From a virus, in IMG/VR virus record IMGVR_UViG_3300017527_000130, positions 1-42,460 of that record: DNA of 42,460 nucleotides, one strand, 5' to 3'. Positions 29,964-38,086 of this stretch are shown piece by piece. The translations under genes were made by a program, and so were the position numbers. Under the pieces are notes generated by a model, which ran no database searches, was not told the origin of the DNA, and saw only the letters and a list, made by a program, of their open reading frames with translations. The stretch's first letter is position 1, and the number at the start of each line of letters is the position of its first letter.

Positions 29964-30868
29964 AAATCACTCAACTCGTATCGCGTGTATTGTTTCACCA
30001 ACCATCGCCAATTATCGGGCCATGTTCTAATCGGCCAAAACCTGTCTACCAGCCACTCGAAATCGTGTATGCGCTCTTCCCATTTGTTATTCCACCAGTA
30101 GTCCCAGACGTGTAGATAAACATTAGTCAGTTCCCTGATTGAAACCCTGCCAGCGACTTCCGGCGGGCTTGACCAATGGGAACTAGGTTTCGACCAGTGG
30201 GCGTACCATGTCTTTTTATTTCTCAACACCATACCTTCGATAGGCCCAAGCTGGACGGGGAGCGCTAACTGTTGCGGCTCTTCGCCAAATGTGCCATACA
30301 TATCATTAGTCATACCGCCGATATAATCCCAGAATAACGATCTATTCATAAACCAACATGAGCCCTGGAAACTCATCTCTTCTGAGATGTCATCGTCTTG
30401 TTGGCGTAACTGCCGCGGCTTGTCGGGTCTGGCGGTCAATCGTGGGCGATAAGGTCTTGTAAATGGGTATATATAAGACATCGCATCCACATACGGCTTG
30501 CTTTCGACAATCTTCCAGGTCGGTGCGTCGAACCAATAACGTCTCGGTACGACAATGCAATTATCAGGACAATCGCTCTTGAGTATCTTGTCCCATCCTG
30601 GACCGATAGAACAATGAGCGTCTATCTTCATCAGATACTTACCGGTTGCTTCTTTGGCGCCCTTGTCCAGACTGTATCGCATTCCCTTCACGCCTCGATT
30701 GCGCAGAATACGAAGCCCTTTCTTTCGATTGATTCGGTAGTCAGGCTTTTCGCCGTCAATCACAAGCAGCACTTCGATCTCATCTTCGGCGTTGTCGTAT
30801 AAGTCTTTGATGGTTTCGTTTATGTATGGTTCTTTGCGGGCGGGCATAATGACGCTGACTTTGCTCAT
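29954..30868 (-). CDS. GT2-like glycosyltransferase (GT-A fold)
   Basis: A 304-residue GT2-type enzyme: SVIMPARKEPYINETIKDL opening, a VIDGEKPD strand, and KIDAHCSIGPGWD near residue 90, where DAH stands in for the metal-binding DxD. A WFMNRSLFWDYIGGM acceptor-site segment follows, as in GT2/GT27-like enzymes. ATG 30868 overlaps the methyltransferase stop by 4 nt. It is inserted between head-tail connector and capsid genes, so its acceptor may be the virion. Confidence 0.8.
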   Translation of the reverse strand: MSKVSVIMPARKEPYINETIKDLYDNAEDEIEVLLVIDGEKPDYRINRKKGLRILRNRGVKGMRYSLDKGAKEATGKYLMKIDAHCSIGPGWDKILKSDCPDNCIVVPRRYWFDAPTWKIVESKPYVDAMSYIYPFTRPYRPRLTARPDKPRQLRQQDDDISEEMSFQGSCWFMNRSLFWDYIGGMTNDMYGTFGEEPQQLALPVQLGPIEGMVLRNKKTWYAHWSKPSSHWSSPPEVAGRVSIRELTNVYLHVWDYWWNNKWEERIHDFEWLVDRFWPIRTWPDNWRWLVKQYTRYELSDLWL

Positions 30869-31359
30869 GGCTTCACCCAATACCAGGAATTGCAGGTCAG
30901 GATATATACATCTTCTATCCCGTTGTTGTCGGCGTATTCCTTGACGGCCCGCTTGACGCCCGGCTCATCGTTGCTGTAATCGTGACCGGCGACAATGCCG
31001 CCAGACCTCACCTTCTTTGACCAGTGCCTAATGTCGAACGATACGCTCTCGTAGCTGTGGTCTGCGTCAATGTAGACGTAATCGAGCACTCCATAACCGA
31101 ACAACCTGAGGGCGTCTGCGCTGGTCTTTCTGATAATCTCAACATTGTCAAGTGGTGACAATCGCTTGATAGCCTTCTGATAATATGCTTCGTTGTACCA
31201 CGGGTCTATGCTGTATAACTTCGCATTGCGGTTATACTTGGCGAGAATGTGAGAGAAGTTGCCCTCAGCCACGCCAATCTCAGCACCCATTTGAAATTCA
31301 AGATAGCTGAAGACGGCCGCTAGTCCTGTGCGCCCGTAGCCCTTGTGTATTTTATTCAT
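30865..31359 (-). CDS. SAM-dependent methyltransferase (Methyltransf_24-like)
   Basis: A 164-residue class I methyltransferase: AEIGVAEGNFS (motif I), a LYSIDPW strand, LDYVYIDADHSYE and GGIVAGHDY, the pattern of Methyltransf_24 enzymes that often modify sugars or glycan ends. It overlaps the DUF115-like gene upstream by 8 nt and the GT2 gene downstream by 4 nt, forming one coupled cassette. Confidence 0.8.
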   Translation of the reverse strand: MNKIHKGYGRTGLAAVFSYLEFQMGAEIGVAEGNFSHILAKYNRNAKLYSIDPWYNEAYYQKAIKRLSPLDNVEIIRKTSADALRLFGYGVLDYVYIDADHSYESVSFDIRHWSKKVRSGGIVAGHDYSNDEPGVKRAVKEYADNNGIEDVYILTCNSWYWVKP

Positions 31360-32440
31360 GCGGACCTACAATCAATTCGGCTTGACTGATTGCCCGTGTC
31401 CCACCAACGGCGGTTACAAGTTCGTCGTATTTATTCATATACTGCGCGTTCTCGCGGAAGATGCCCAGATGATGACCGGTTTCATAGGCCAGGTCTGTCT
31501 TTTTCTTTAGGAACATTCGCAACTGCTGAAGCGCTTCACCTTGCCCGGTCTGCTGCCATAAGTTCCAGACGTATTCAGCGGTTCCGGCGGCGTGGTTCAT
31601 TTCGTCTTTCTTGGTCTCGCCGTCAAGTTGTGCTTGAGCGCATACCCGTTCAAACTCTTGCCTACTAATCGGGTCGGTACGTTCAAAGTATCGGAACGCT
31701 TCGGATAATGCCCCGGATGCCTCGCCCGCTTTCATGGCGGCGCTTTCCAGGTTCAGCGATAGCCTGCCCACGTCATCGGGTTTGAATGCCATCATAGCGT
31801 CATTCATCTTCTGGTCAATCTTTTCCATTGAACGCTTGTTCAATCGTGCAGGTGGAGCCAGGTCGTCAATACGAAGCTGGAAGAACGACGGGTCAATCTG
31901 TAACTCGCCTTCGTATCCATATATCGGCTGATTAAATTCAGACTGCCAGCACTCCATCCTCAAATCAATACCGCGCCCGTGGGCGAAGCCAATCCAGAAT
32001 GCAAAGTTGACCGCCTGGTATCCGTACTCGGTATTGCTTGACAGTTCATTGCCGTATAGTTCGATGTGTTCGTATCCGAGGTGTATAGCAAGTGCAAGCG
32101 CCATTGCCGGGGTGCTGCGTAGGTAACGGTAAGGGACCATCGACAAGATTTCTTCGAGCGGGTATTTCTTGGAATTGGGCACTCGTTCATCGACATCCAT
32201 CATCCAAATAACATTATCGCCGTGGTCTTGTTGAAGCCAGGACCAATGGTCTTTGTTTACCCAGTTGGTCTCAGACGTATATACTTCGGGCTTGTGCATC
32301 TGGAAGGATTGCGTCCAGCGCTTATATGTCTCCGGCTTTTGAGGTGCTTCATTGTATAGCCAGATTTCGAACTCTTCATTTTGGTAAGGTGCATTCTCCC
32401 TGGTCTCAGGGTGACTTCCAACTATGGCGAGCTTTTTCAC
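31352..32440 (-). CDS. Rossmann-like DUF115/MAF-type protein, copy 1
   Basis: A 362-residue protein starting at GTG 32440 with an AGTGAAAGG ribosome-binding site. The N-terminal half is alpha/beta: LAIVGSHP, HWSWLQQDHGDNVIW and the ELYGNELSSNTEYGYQAVNF block, also present in copy 2 (36127-36966). The block resembles DUF115/MAF-type proteins that act with flagellin or surface glycosylation. The C-terminal half is helical and may be an oligomerisation arm. Role in glycan synthesis is inferred from family resemblance and neighbours. Confidence 0.55.
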   Translation of the reverse strand: MKKLAIVGSHPETRENAPYQNEEFEIWLYNEAPQKPETYKRWTQSFQMHKPEVYTSETNWVNKDHWSWLQQDHGDNVIWMMDVDERVPNSKKYPLEEILSMVPYRYLRSTPAMALALAIHLGYEHIELYGNELSSNTEYGYQAVNFAFWIGFAHGRGIDLRMECWQSEFNQPIYGYEGELQIDPSFFQLRIDDLAPPARLNKRSMEKIDQKMNDAMMAFKPDDVGRLSLNLESAAMKAGEASGALSEAFRYFERTDPISRQEFERVCAQAQLDGETKKDEMNHAAGTAEYVWNLWQQTGQGEALQQLRMFLKKKTDLAYETGHHLGIFRENAQYMNKYDELVTAVGGTRAISQAELIVGPHE

Positions 32441-32462
32441 AGTATGAGCCTTTCACTAGAGA

Positions 32463-32483
32463 TGGGCGTCCCCCTAACGCCCA
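32463..32483 (-). terminator. Hairpin between virion gene and DUF115-like gene
   Basis: TGGGCGT (32463-32469) and ACGCCCA (32477-32483) form a perfect 7-bp stem with a 7-nt loop in the short gap between two late genes. No T tract follows, so it is more likely an RNA-processing or attenuation element than a full terminator. Confidence 0.4.
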
Positions 32484-32497
32484 CATTGAACATAGTA

Positions 32498-32998
32498 TTA
32501 CGCAGAAGCAGAAGCCGTTGCGCTGATGTGAGTAGTTTGCTTATAGCGGGCTTCCAAGAAAGCGAAGCCAGCAACCAATGTTGCTTCGGCATCGACGTCA
32601 GTCAGAACCGCGCGAGCGTATCGGTATTCGTTAGCCGCCAACTCGTCCGGGTCAATCTCGATGAGATAGCCCATGTTGTCATTCTCATCTGGTGCTACTG
32701 CAACGCCAGCCGAAGTGGCCGTGGTCACAGCGCCCCAGGTGTTAGCACCAACAGCGCCGGAAAGACGATACCGGAAAGCGATAGCCGCCTCGGCCCCGCC
32801 TTCAGCGGTTGCGCATTCAATGGTGATTGTCCAGTCATCCGTAACGGTTGCGCTTGTAACGGCCCCGAACTGGAGCAAGAACCACGCTTTTTGAGCGTTG
32901 CGAAGGTCCACATAAGGACAAGTGGTTGCCGTGCTTACGATGTCTTGCGGAGCAAGAAAGCATACGATGTTGTCATATCCTGCGAATGGATTAGCCAT
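32498..32998 (-). CDS. Head decoration / minor virion protein
   Basis: A 166-residue Ala/Thr-rich beta protein immediately after the capsid gene (AQKAWFLLQFGAVTSATVT, then TITIECATAEGG). Place and composition fit a capsid-decorating or head-stabilising protein. A good AAGGAGAAAAAT ribosome-binding site gives high expression, as expected for a virion component. Confidence 0.65.
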   Translation of the reverse strand: MANPFAGYDNIVCFLAPQDIVSTATTCPYVDLRNAQKAWFLLQFGAVTSATVTDDWTITIECATAEGGAEAAIAFRYRLSGAVGANTWGAVTTATSAGVAVAPDENDNMGYLIEIDPDELAANEYRYARAVLTDVDAEATLVAGFAFLEARYKQTTHISATASASA

Positions 32999-33027
32999 TT
33001 TATTTTTCTCCTTATATTAGATTCGGT

Positions 33028-34842
33028 TTAGGTGGAAGCTGCGGTCAGCACAACGAACGGTGACAGGGTGTCGCCTGCGTCTTTTGGTGTCAGTGCTGAG
33101 TTCCAGAGCGGTTGACCATCGGTTCGATAAACGAAGCGGAAAACCGTCTCATCCGTCAAGAATTGAACATGAATGGATGAAGCCGACTGTACGCCGCCCT
33201 TGTTGATGGTCTGGTATTGGCTCAGTGACGCCAGCATAATGTCGCCGGTCGTTCCCAGTGCCGCGGTATGTTCAATCTCAAGATACGGCGCACCATATAA
33301 CGAGAATGACGGGTTCGCTTGCCCAGGCTGGTTATTAGGCAGCAAGAAGGGCGCATTACCCAGGGTCAGGTTGATAAGCTGCGGGAACAGGGATTGATTA
33401 GCAAGCCAGACGTAATCACTCACGCCTGCCCAGCGTCGAGCCCACATATTAGCGATGTCGACCTCATCAACCTGGTTGGCGTCAATGCGTGTCACGCTCA
33501 CCAATGCGGGCGAGTTCATAATGCCCAGAGGCATACCAACGCCGGTTCCGGTGTAATATGCGTTCTCAACTCTGAAACGCAGTTCTTCGGGAACTGTGCG
33601 TGATAGCCAGGATTCCAGCGCAACCGCATCTTCCAGAAGTTCATCGGTCGCATAGCACAGGGCCGCAACCTTTTTGAGCTTCAATTCCATTTGACGGAAT
33701 GTCGGCTTGCTCGCGGTCTTCGTTCCACCTTCGGCCATCCAGTACCCCAGAATGCCACCCCAGCGGGAGCCATCGGCGCGGCTGGTTTCATCAACTGCGT
33801 TATATAGCATCGAGTTGGAATTGGGTCCAATCTGGTCGCTTGCAACGCGGCTGATGATTTCACCACCGCTGTACATACGTTCGATAAGCCCGCCAGCTAA
33901 CTGCGGTGACAATAGATACCCACCATCGGCGGGCACGTTCTCGCTCAACCCGGTGGCCTTGCGGCTCAACAGTCGAACGTCTTGCCGCGATGGATAGAGC
34001 GCGGCGTTTTTGACAGCCTGGAAAAATTGCCCGGCCGTCTCGAATGGCTGGTCTGCCTCATCGACCTCGACTTTTACTTTCGCGCCTTCGGTCTTTGCGG
34101 GCAGATCCTTCATAGCCTTTTCAACGCCAGCTTTGACAGCCGCTTCAACGTCCACCGGTTCCGGTGTCGATTCGGCTCCTGCCTTGACGGCATTATCAAG
34201 CATCTCTTGGAGTTTCTCCTCAGTGATCTCCATTTTTGTTACCTCCATGTTGTTGGTCTTTCTTTGACCATGATTAGTTGCTTCTGGACCTGCCCCGCCT
34301 TCTTGAACTGGCTCTTCGCCTGGTTCATCCTTTGGCTCGCGTTCCATCAGCGGTTTAACTTCGATTGATTTCAGCGGCACTACCCCATTGCGAGGTTCCG
34401 CCGGTGTCGGTGTCAGTGATGCGTCCAGACCCAAAGGCCATGACTTAATCCACACCGCGTCATTCTTTTGCTCATGTTCTACAAGATGACCGGCGGTCCC
34501 ACTTGACCACCCTTGCTTGCCCTTCTCTGCCATCTCGTAAATATAACTTTCGTATTCGTCCCTCATGTTGAGCTGCGCTTCTGCCCATACCCCGAAGTCA
34601 TCGGTCTTCAGTTCAGCCTTGCCCAACTTGCGGTGCTTGAGTACCGGGTCTTGACCGTGCTGATAATAGACCGGAGCGGTGGAAGCATCCCCGAAGTCGG
34701 TATCCTTCGTGAAGAACTCACCGACCAGGTCGGGCTCTCGCTCGCTGGTGAAGCGCACCAGGTAGCCGCCGACCTTTCCCTCACCGAGTGCCTTGATGGG
34801 CTCCCCGTAGTATATAAGTTGTTCTTCGTTGTCTTTGTCCAT
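33028..34842 (-). CDS. Prohead protease-major capsid protein fusion (HK97 type)
   Basis: A 604-residue polyprotein-like gene. Residues ~8-165 are a U35/S78-type prohead protease with His62 in YQHG and the Ser113/Ser114 pair in GWSSGTAGH. Residues ~200-290 form a helical delta/scaffold domain. The rest is an HK97-fold capsid protein (ADGGYLLSPQLAGGLIERM, then a C-terminal LSQYQTINKGG strand). ATG 34842 has an AAGGTGAGC ribosome-binding site. An internal start at residue 204 could yield capsid without protease. Confidence 0.88.
   Translation of the reverse strand: MDKDNEEQLIYYGEPIKALGEGKVGGYLVRFTSEREPDLVGEFFTKDTDFGDASTAPVYYQHGQDPVLKHRKLGKAELKTDDFGVWAEAQLNMRDEYESYIYEMAEKGKQGWSSGTAGHLVEHEQKNDAVWIKSWPLGLDASLTPTPAEPRNGVVPLKSIEVKPLMEREPKDEPGEEPVQEGGAGPEATNHGQRKTNNMEVTKMEITEEKLQEMLDNAVKAGAESTPEPVDVEAAVKAGVEKAMKDLPAKTEGAKVKVEVDEADQPFETAGQFFQAVKNAALYPSRQDVRLLSRKATGLSENVPADGGYLLSPQLAGGLIERMYSGGEIISRVASDQIGPNSNSMLYNAVDETSRADGSRWGGILGYWMAEGGTKTASKPTFRQMELKLKKVAALCYATDELLEDAVALESWLSRTVPEELRFRVENAYYTGTGVGMPLGIMNSPALVSVTRIDANQVDEVDIANMWARRWAGVSDYVWLANQSLFPQLINLTLGNAPFLLPNNQPGQANPSFSLYGAPYLEIEHTAALGTTGDIMLASLSQYQTINKGGVQSASSIHVQFLTDETVFRFVYRTDGQPLWNSALTPKDAGDTLSPFVVLTAAST
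34233..34246 (-). promoter_or_regulatory. Internal ribosome-binding site for capsid-only product
   Basis: On the minus strand GGAGGT (34241-34246) lies 7 nt before an in-frame ATG (34231-34233) that starts exactly at the scaffold domain (MEITEEKLQEML). Initiation here would give a 401-residue scaffold-capsid protein. Confidence 0.6.
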
Positions 34843-34863
34843 GCTCACCTTCCTAACAAAAAA

Positions 34864-34923
34864 ACAGCGCCAGAAATGCAAAAAGGGAAGTGTAAACTTC
34901 CATCTCTGCTTTTCTGCCGCTGT
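34864..34923 (-). terminator. Long stem-loop in the capsid leader
   Basis: Four paired blocks are nested: ACAGCG/CGCTGT, CAGAAA/TTTCTG, GCA/TGC and GGAAGT/ACTTCC, 21 bp in all, closed by a 4-nt loop. On the minus strand the inner stem is followed by a short T run. It lies between the capsid promoter and the capsid ribosome-binding site, so it can act as attenuator, processing site or 5' stabiliser. Confidence 0.6.
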
Positions 34924-34970
34924 CTATTGACTAATCGGCTCCATCAAGCTGTGTTTATTCGGTTGCCCCT

Positions 34971-34999
34971 AGTCTAGCATATTACGGGGATGTTGTCAA
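34971..34999 (-). promoter_or_regulatory. Capsid promoter
   Basis: Minus-strand TTGACA (34994-34999), 17-bp spacer, TAGACT (34971-34976) preceded by TGC. Over 32 bp it agrees with the regulator promoter at 18450 at 25 positions. It lies in a 170-bp gap upstream of the protease-capsid gene. Confidence 0.7.
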
Positions 35000-35012
35000 A
35001 TCCGCATCCTAA

Positions 35013-35645
35013 TCAACCGCGCCGGTACGCCCGCGTTGACGCTGTAATCCTCTCCCCATCGTCAACCAATAGCCGCCGAAGGTCCGCAATCTCGGCGATG
35101 GGTGATGTATCGTTCAACTTCGCATATCCGTAGTCAACCATCGAACGCCAGCACACCCGTTCTAATCGGTCACGCTGCGCCCGTGTCACCTTCGGCTTGA
35201 AGGGTGTCACATGGGTGACTGGTAATTCGGTGTCAATCTCAAGGTCGAATAACAACTGATGGGCATCTTCCATCTTGTATATCTTGACGCTCGGATGTTG
35301 ATACATCCCGTATATGGTGCTGACAATATCACGGTCCAGCCATTCAACGAACACGTCCCATGGCATACCTTCGGCGTACTGCGTCAACCCCATGATGACG
35401 CTCCAATACTGACGCGAGTTAGACTTATACAGCCAGTCGTTGTTGTTGCGATATGCCCAGATAGAACGAAGCCAGTCTACCGGGTTGCGCACCATCGTAA
35501 AGCCGCGGTCAATCGTCTCAGGCAATCCGTGGTATGGACCGACCTCGACACCCTTGCCCATCTGGTCGGTGAGGAACTGACGGAAGCCGAACCCGCCGCA
35601 TTTCGGAATGTGGATGAACGTACCCCAGTCGCCTACGTATGCCAT
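35013..35645 (-). CDS. Sulfotransferase
   Basis: A 210-residue protein with the two PAPS-binding signatures of sulfotransferases: the 5'-phosphosulfate loop IHIPKCGGFGFR (11-22) and the 3'-phosphate motif MVRNPVDWLRSIW (51-63). It would move sulfate from PAPS to a hydroxyl or amino group, most likely on a sugar. The His/Lys of HIPK and the Arg/Ser of the second motif are intact. It overlaps the secreted protein upstream by 1 nt (TAATG). Sulfotransferases are uncommon in phages; the neighbours include glycosyl- and methyltransferases. Confidence 0.75.
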   Translation of the reverse strand: MAYVGDWGTFIHIPKCGGFGFRQFLTDQMGKGVEVGPYHGLPETIDRGFTMVRNPVDWLRSIWAYRNNNDWLYKSNSRQYWSVIMGLTQYAEGMPWDVFVEWLDRDIVSTIYGMYQHPSVKIYKMEDAHQLLFDLEIDTELPVTHVTPFKPKVTRAQRDRLERVCWRSMVDYGYAKLNDTSPIAEIADLRRLLVDDGERITASTRAYRRG

Positions 35646-36127
35646 TAGTCACCACCAATCAGAGGCATGAATACAGACCTCATCACATTTATAGAGCCGT
35701 CGTCAATGCGCCCGGTAACGCTGACGCCATTGCCACCGAATGAGGTGCTTATCAGGTCGAGGTGGCTACCGGTTGACTCTTGCGGCACATCGAACACCAG
35801 GTCAAATATAACGCCGTCTGGCAATGGCGTCGCCGGGGAGGTGAAGCTGTAAAGCAGCACCGTTACATGGTCATCGAACCGGGTGTCGTCGGCCATGACC
35901 CAATCGTCGGGTAATGCGCCCCGCTCAATACCTTCGTATGATACGTTATCGTTGTCATAATAGATGTGGGTAATTATAGCGTCAACGTGTACACCGTTCG
36001 ATGTGAACTCCATCGGGACCGAAATCACCATGCCGGGCGGCGTCCATACGTGGCTAATATCGAGTACAGGCATGGGCGCACCTTGCCCGAATATGGAAGC
36101 GATGAGCGCAAGTAGTAATGCTTTCAT
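35645..36127 (-). CDS. Secreted cohesin-like protein
   Basis: A 160-residue protein with an N-terminal signal segment (MKALLLALIASIFGQG). The body resembles cohesin-type beta sandwiches (GMVISVPMEFTSN, then PDGVIFDLVFDVP), the fold that binds dockerins. It ends SVFMPLIGGD, like the xYLPLVxK ends of Chloroflexota secreted proteins. It overlaps both neighbours by 1 nt. Its place in the head cluster, next to the sulfotransferase, may mean it is a modified surface protein. Confidence 0.6.
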   Translation of the reverse strand: MKALLLALIASIFGQGAPMPVLDISHVWTPPGMVISVPMEFTSNGVHVDAIITHIYYDNDNVSYEGIERGALPDDWVMADDTRFDDHVTVLLYSFTSPATPLPDGVIFDLVFDVPQESTGSHLDLISTSFGGNGVSVTGRIDDGSINVMRSVFMPLIGGD

Positions 36128-36966
36128 TATGTCTTCACCGTCATGCCGCTTGTTATCGTCAAGTCGGTCGGTTTCAGGTCAACGTTGTCGAGAAGGTCAT
36201 TCATCACCTGGAGCGACACGTCGCAGGCGAGCGTGTTGTCCTTTGCTAACAGGTAATCGTTATATGCGACCTGCCCCTTCTTATCAATCTCCAGCTTGCG
36301 GTCGGGGTCATCTTCGGCCTCGAACATCTCTTTCAACGTGTCGAACTTACCTTTGGCCTGGTGGAACTCGGTAAGGCGCTCATCGAACTGCTTCTGGTAT
36401 TCGGTCTTTATCTTCTCTAATGTCTGCCTGCTTATCATCTGAAAACCTCCATCGTACCCGTACAATGCCGAGTTCAGCAAGTTAGAATTATCTGGAATGT
36501 ACACGTCAACGCCGCGACCTTGCGCTAGTCCTATCAGGTATTCGGTCCCCGCTTTCTGGTATGCGTACTCGGTCCCCGACGCCATCTCAATCCCGTATAA
36601 CTCAATCCTATCGAACTCCTCAAGCAGCGCCAGACCGAGCATATACGACACCGTGCTGGTGAAGTAAGGGCGTCCTACGTTGGCGATAACTTCATCAATG
36701 GGATACAAAACCGACGCCGGTATCTCTGGGTAATCTTCAATCATGTAAATGGGGAAGTCGTGCGGCTCTTGAAGCCAGGCCCAATGGTCTTCCATTTCAT
36801 CCCCTCTTGCGTTCAAGTGCCAGCGTGGATGTAAGTCAAGAAGTCGGTCAACGCGTGGCGGGTCATACTGCCACACCCAATTGACCGACCATATCTCATC
36901 GGCTTCGCTGTTGTGTACTAAGTCCCTTGTCTTTGGAGCATAGCAGTACAGGGCGACTGATTTCAC
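36127..36966 (-). CDS. Rossmann-like DUF115/MAF-type protein, copy 2
   Basis: A 279-residue protein starting at GTG 36966 behind AGTGAAAGGCT, the same translation start context as copy 1 (31352-32440). Shared blocks include HWAWLQEPHD and ELYGIEMASGTEYAYQKAG followed by GLAQGRGVDVY. The C-terminal ~100 residues are a charged coiled coil rather than the longer arm of copy 1. A role in surface glycan modification is inferred. Confidence 0.55.
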   Translation of the reverse strand: MKSVALYCYAPKTRDLVHNSEADEIWSVNWVWQYDPPRVDRLLDLHPRWHLNARGDEMEDHWAWLQEPHDFPIYMIEDYPEIPASVLYPIDEVIANVGRPYFTSTVSYMLGLALLEEFDRIELYGIEMASGTEYAYQKAGTEYLIGLAQGRGVDVYIPDNSNLLNSALYGYDGGFQMISRQTLEKIKTEYQKQFDERLTEFHQAKGKFDTLKEMFEAEDDPDRKLEIDKKGQVAYNDYLLAKDNTLACDVSLQVMNDLLDNVDLKPTDLTITSGMTVKT

Positions 36967-36982
36967 TATTCTAGCCTTTCAC

Positions 36983-37603
36983 TTATGCGGCGTTAGTATG
37001 CTCGTACCATGTAAGATGCAATGTAGCGGCGTCGGCGGCTGCGCCATATACGCTAACCTGATAGTTGGTATTCTGCTTCAGGATAATCTCATCCCTGCCG
37101 CCCGACTCAGCACCACTAGAAAAGCGACCGTCACCAAATATGTACTCATCAATTAGCGTGATAGTGGCAGCACCCGACTCGGCCAATGATGCGTCATAAG
37201 ACATCTTGGCAGCAACCGCCGCGCCCGTGTCCCATGATAGCATTCCGCTCGCCCCGGTGCTGTTACGGTCACTGTTCAAGATGCTCACCGTCCCAGTCGC
37301 TCCGGTAGTGCCGCCGGTGGTCGAGTTCTCAATCAGTCGAACACGCCAGCCCGCCGTGCCTTTTACCGAGAAGTTGAAGTGAGCCCATTTCTCGGTATTG
37401 GGCGTTGTCCAAGATAGCGTTATCATGTCGTCTGGACCTTCCATCGCATCCAGACTTGCAACGCTGTATACCACGAAATAATGACTGCCGCCGTGGATTT
37501 CGTGGTGTGCGTAGTCGATAACCTGCAAGCTGTTGGTAGATGCGTCCGCTTTCAATGCCACATCTTTCGTTCCCGCTTGCGCTCTTAATTTTGTGCTGCC
37601 CAT
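36983..37603 (-). CDS. Virion structural protein
   Basis: A 206-residue beta-rich protein beginning MGSTKLRAQAGTKDVALKAD and containing an EIHGGSHYFVVYSV segment. Proteins with this start lie in head gene clusters of many siphoviruses and are thought to be virion proteins; exact role unknown. A strong AAGGAGTAAATATC ribosome-binding site suggests high expression. Confidence 0.65.
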   Translation of the reverse strand: MGSTKLRAQAGTKDVALKADASTNSLQVIDYAHHEIHGGSHYFVVYSVASLDAMEGPDDMITLSWTTPNTEKWAHFNFSVKGTAGWRVRLIENSTTGGTTGATGTVSILNSDRNSTGASGMLSWDTGAAVAAKMSYDASLAESGAATITLIDEYIFGDGRFSSGAESGGRDEIILKQNTNYQVSVYGAAADAATLHLTWYEHTNAA

Positions 37604-37615
37604 GATATTTACTCC

Positions 37616-38086
37616 TTATTTGTCTAATGCCTGATTGATTGCCTTGATTAGCAGGTCGGTGACTTCTTTCGTCTCTTCCTGTGCTACGGTCTGGGTGGTC
37701 TTCCATCCGTGGTCACGGTGGAATGACGCCTGGTGTTCTTCATCCTGAACGAATGGTCCATAATGAACATTGTTGCCAACGATGGCAGTCAAGCCAGCGT
37801 CACGGGTCTTGATAGTCCACTTCTGCCCTAGGTCTTTGGACGTCTTTCGCATACCAAACGACCCATCAACCCTTGCCCAGAATGGGCCGATACCACGATA
37901 GTACCAGCGCTTCGGATACGGGCCTTTTACGTTCGCATCTGTTGGCGGCGGGTACGTCGCAATCTTGCCCTTGACGTGCTCTGCCGCCCCAACCAGCCCG
38001 GCCTTGACGACCTCCAGCCCTTCGATGCTGTTGACCTTCTTCATCAACTTGTCGAGCCCTTCGATGCGAACGGTAGCGTTAGCCAT
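37616..38086 (-). CDS. HK97 gp10-like head-tail joining protein
   Basis: A 156-residue protein: VRIEGLDKLMKKVNSIEG opening, a GLVGAAEHVKGKIATYPP helix and a GNNVHYGPFVQDEEHQ strand, the pattern of HK97-gp10-like neck proteins. ATG 38086 overlaps the MuF stop (TGATG); a longer reading upstream would cover the MuF end and is not used. Confidence 0.75.
   Translation of the reverse strand: MANATVRIEGLDKLMKKVNSIEGLEVVKAGLVGAAEHVKGKIATYPPPTDANVKGPYPKRWYYRGIGPFWARVDGSFGMRKTSKDLGQKWTIKTRDAGLTAIVGNNVHYGPFVQDEEHQASFHRDHGWKTTQTVAQEETKEVTDLLIKAINQALDK

Noticed and set aside
32381-33031. A 216-codon plus-strand frame opposite the decoration protein
   Set aside because: Cys/Ser-rich antisense frame spanning two genes and a gap; no ribosome-binding site or family resemblance.
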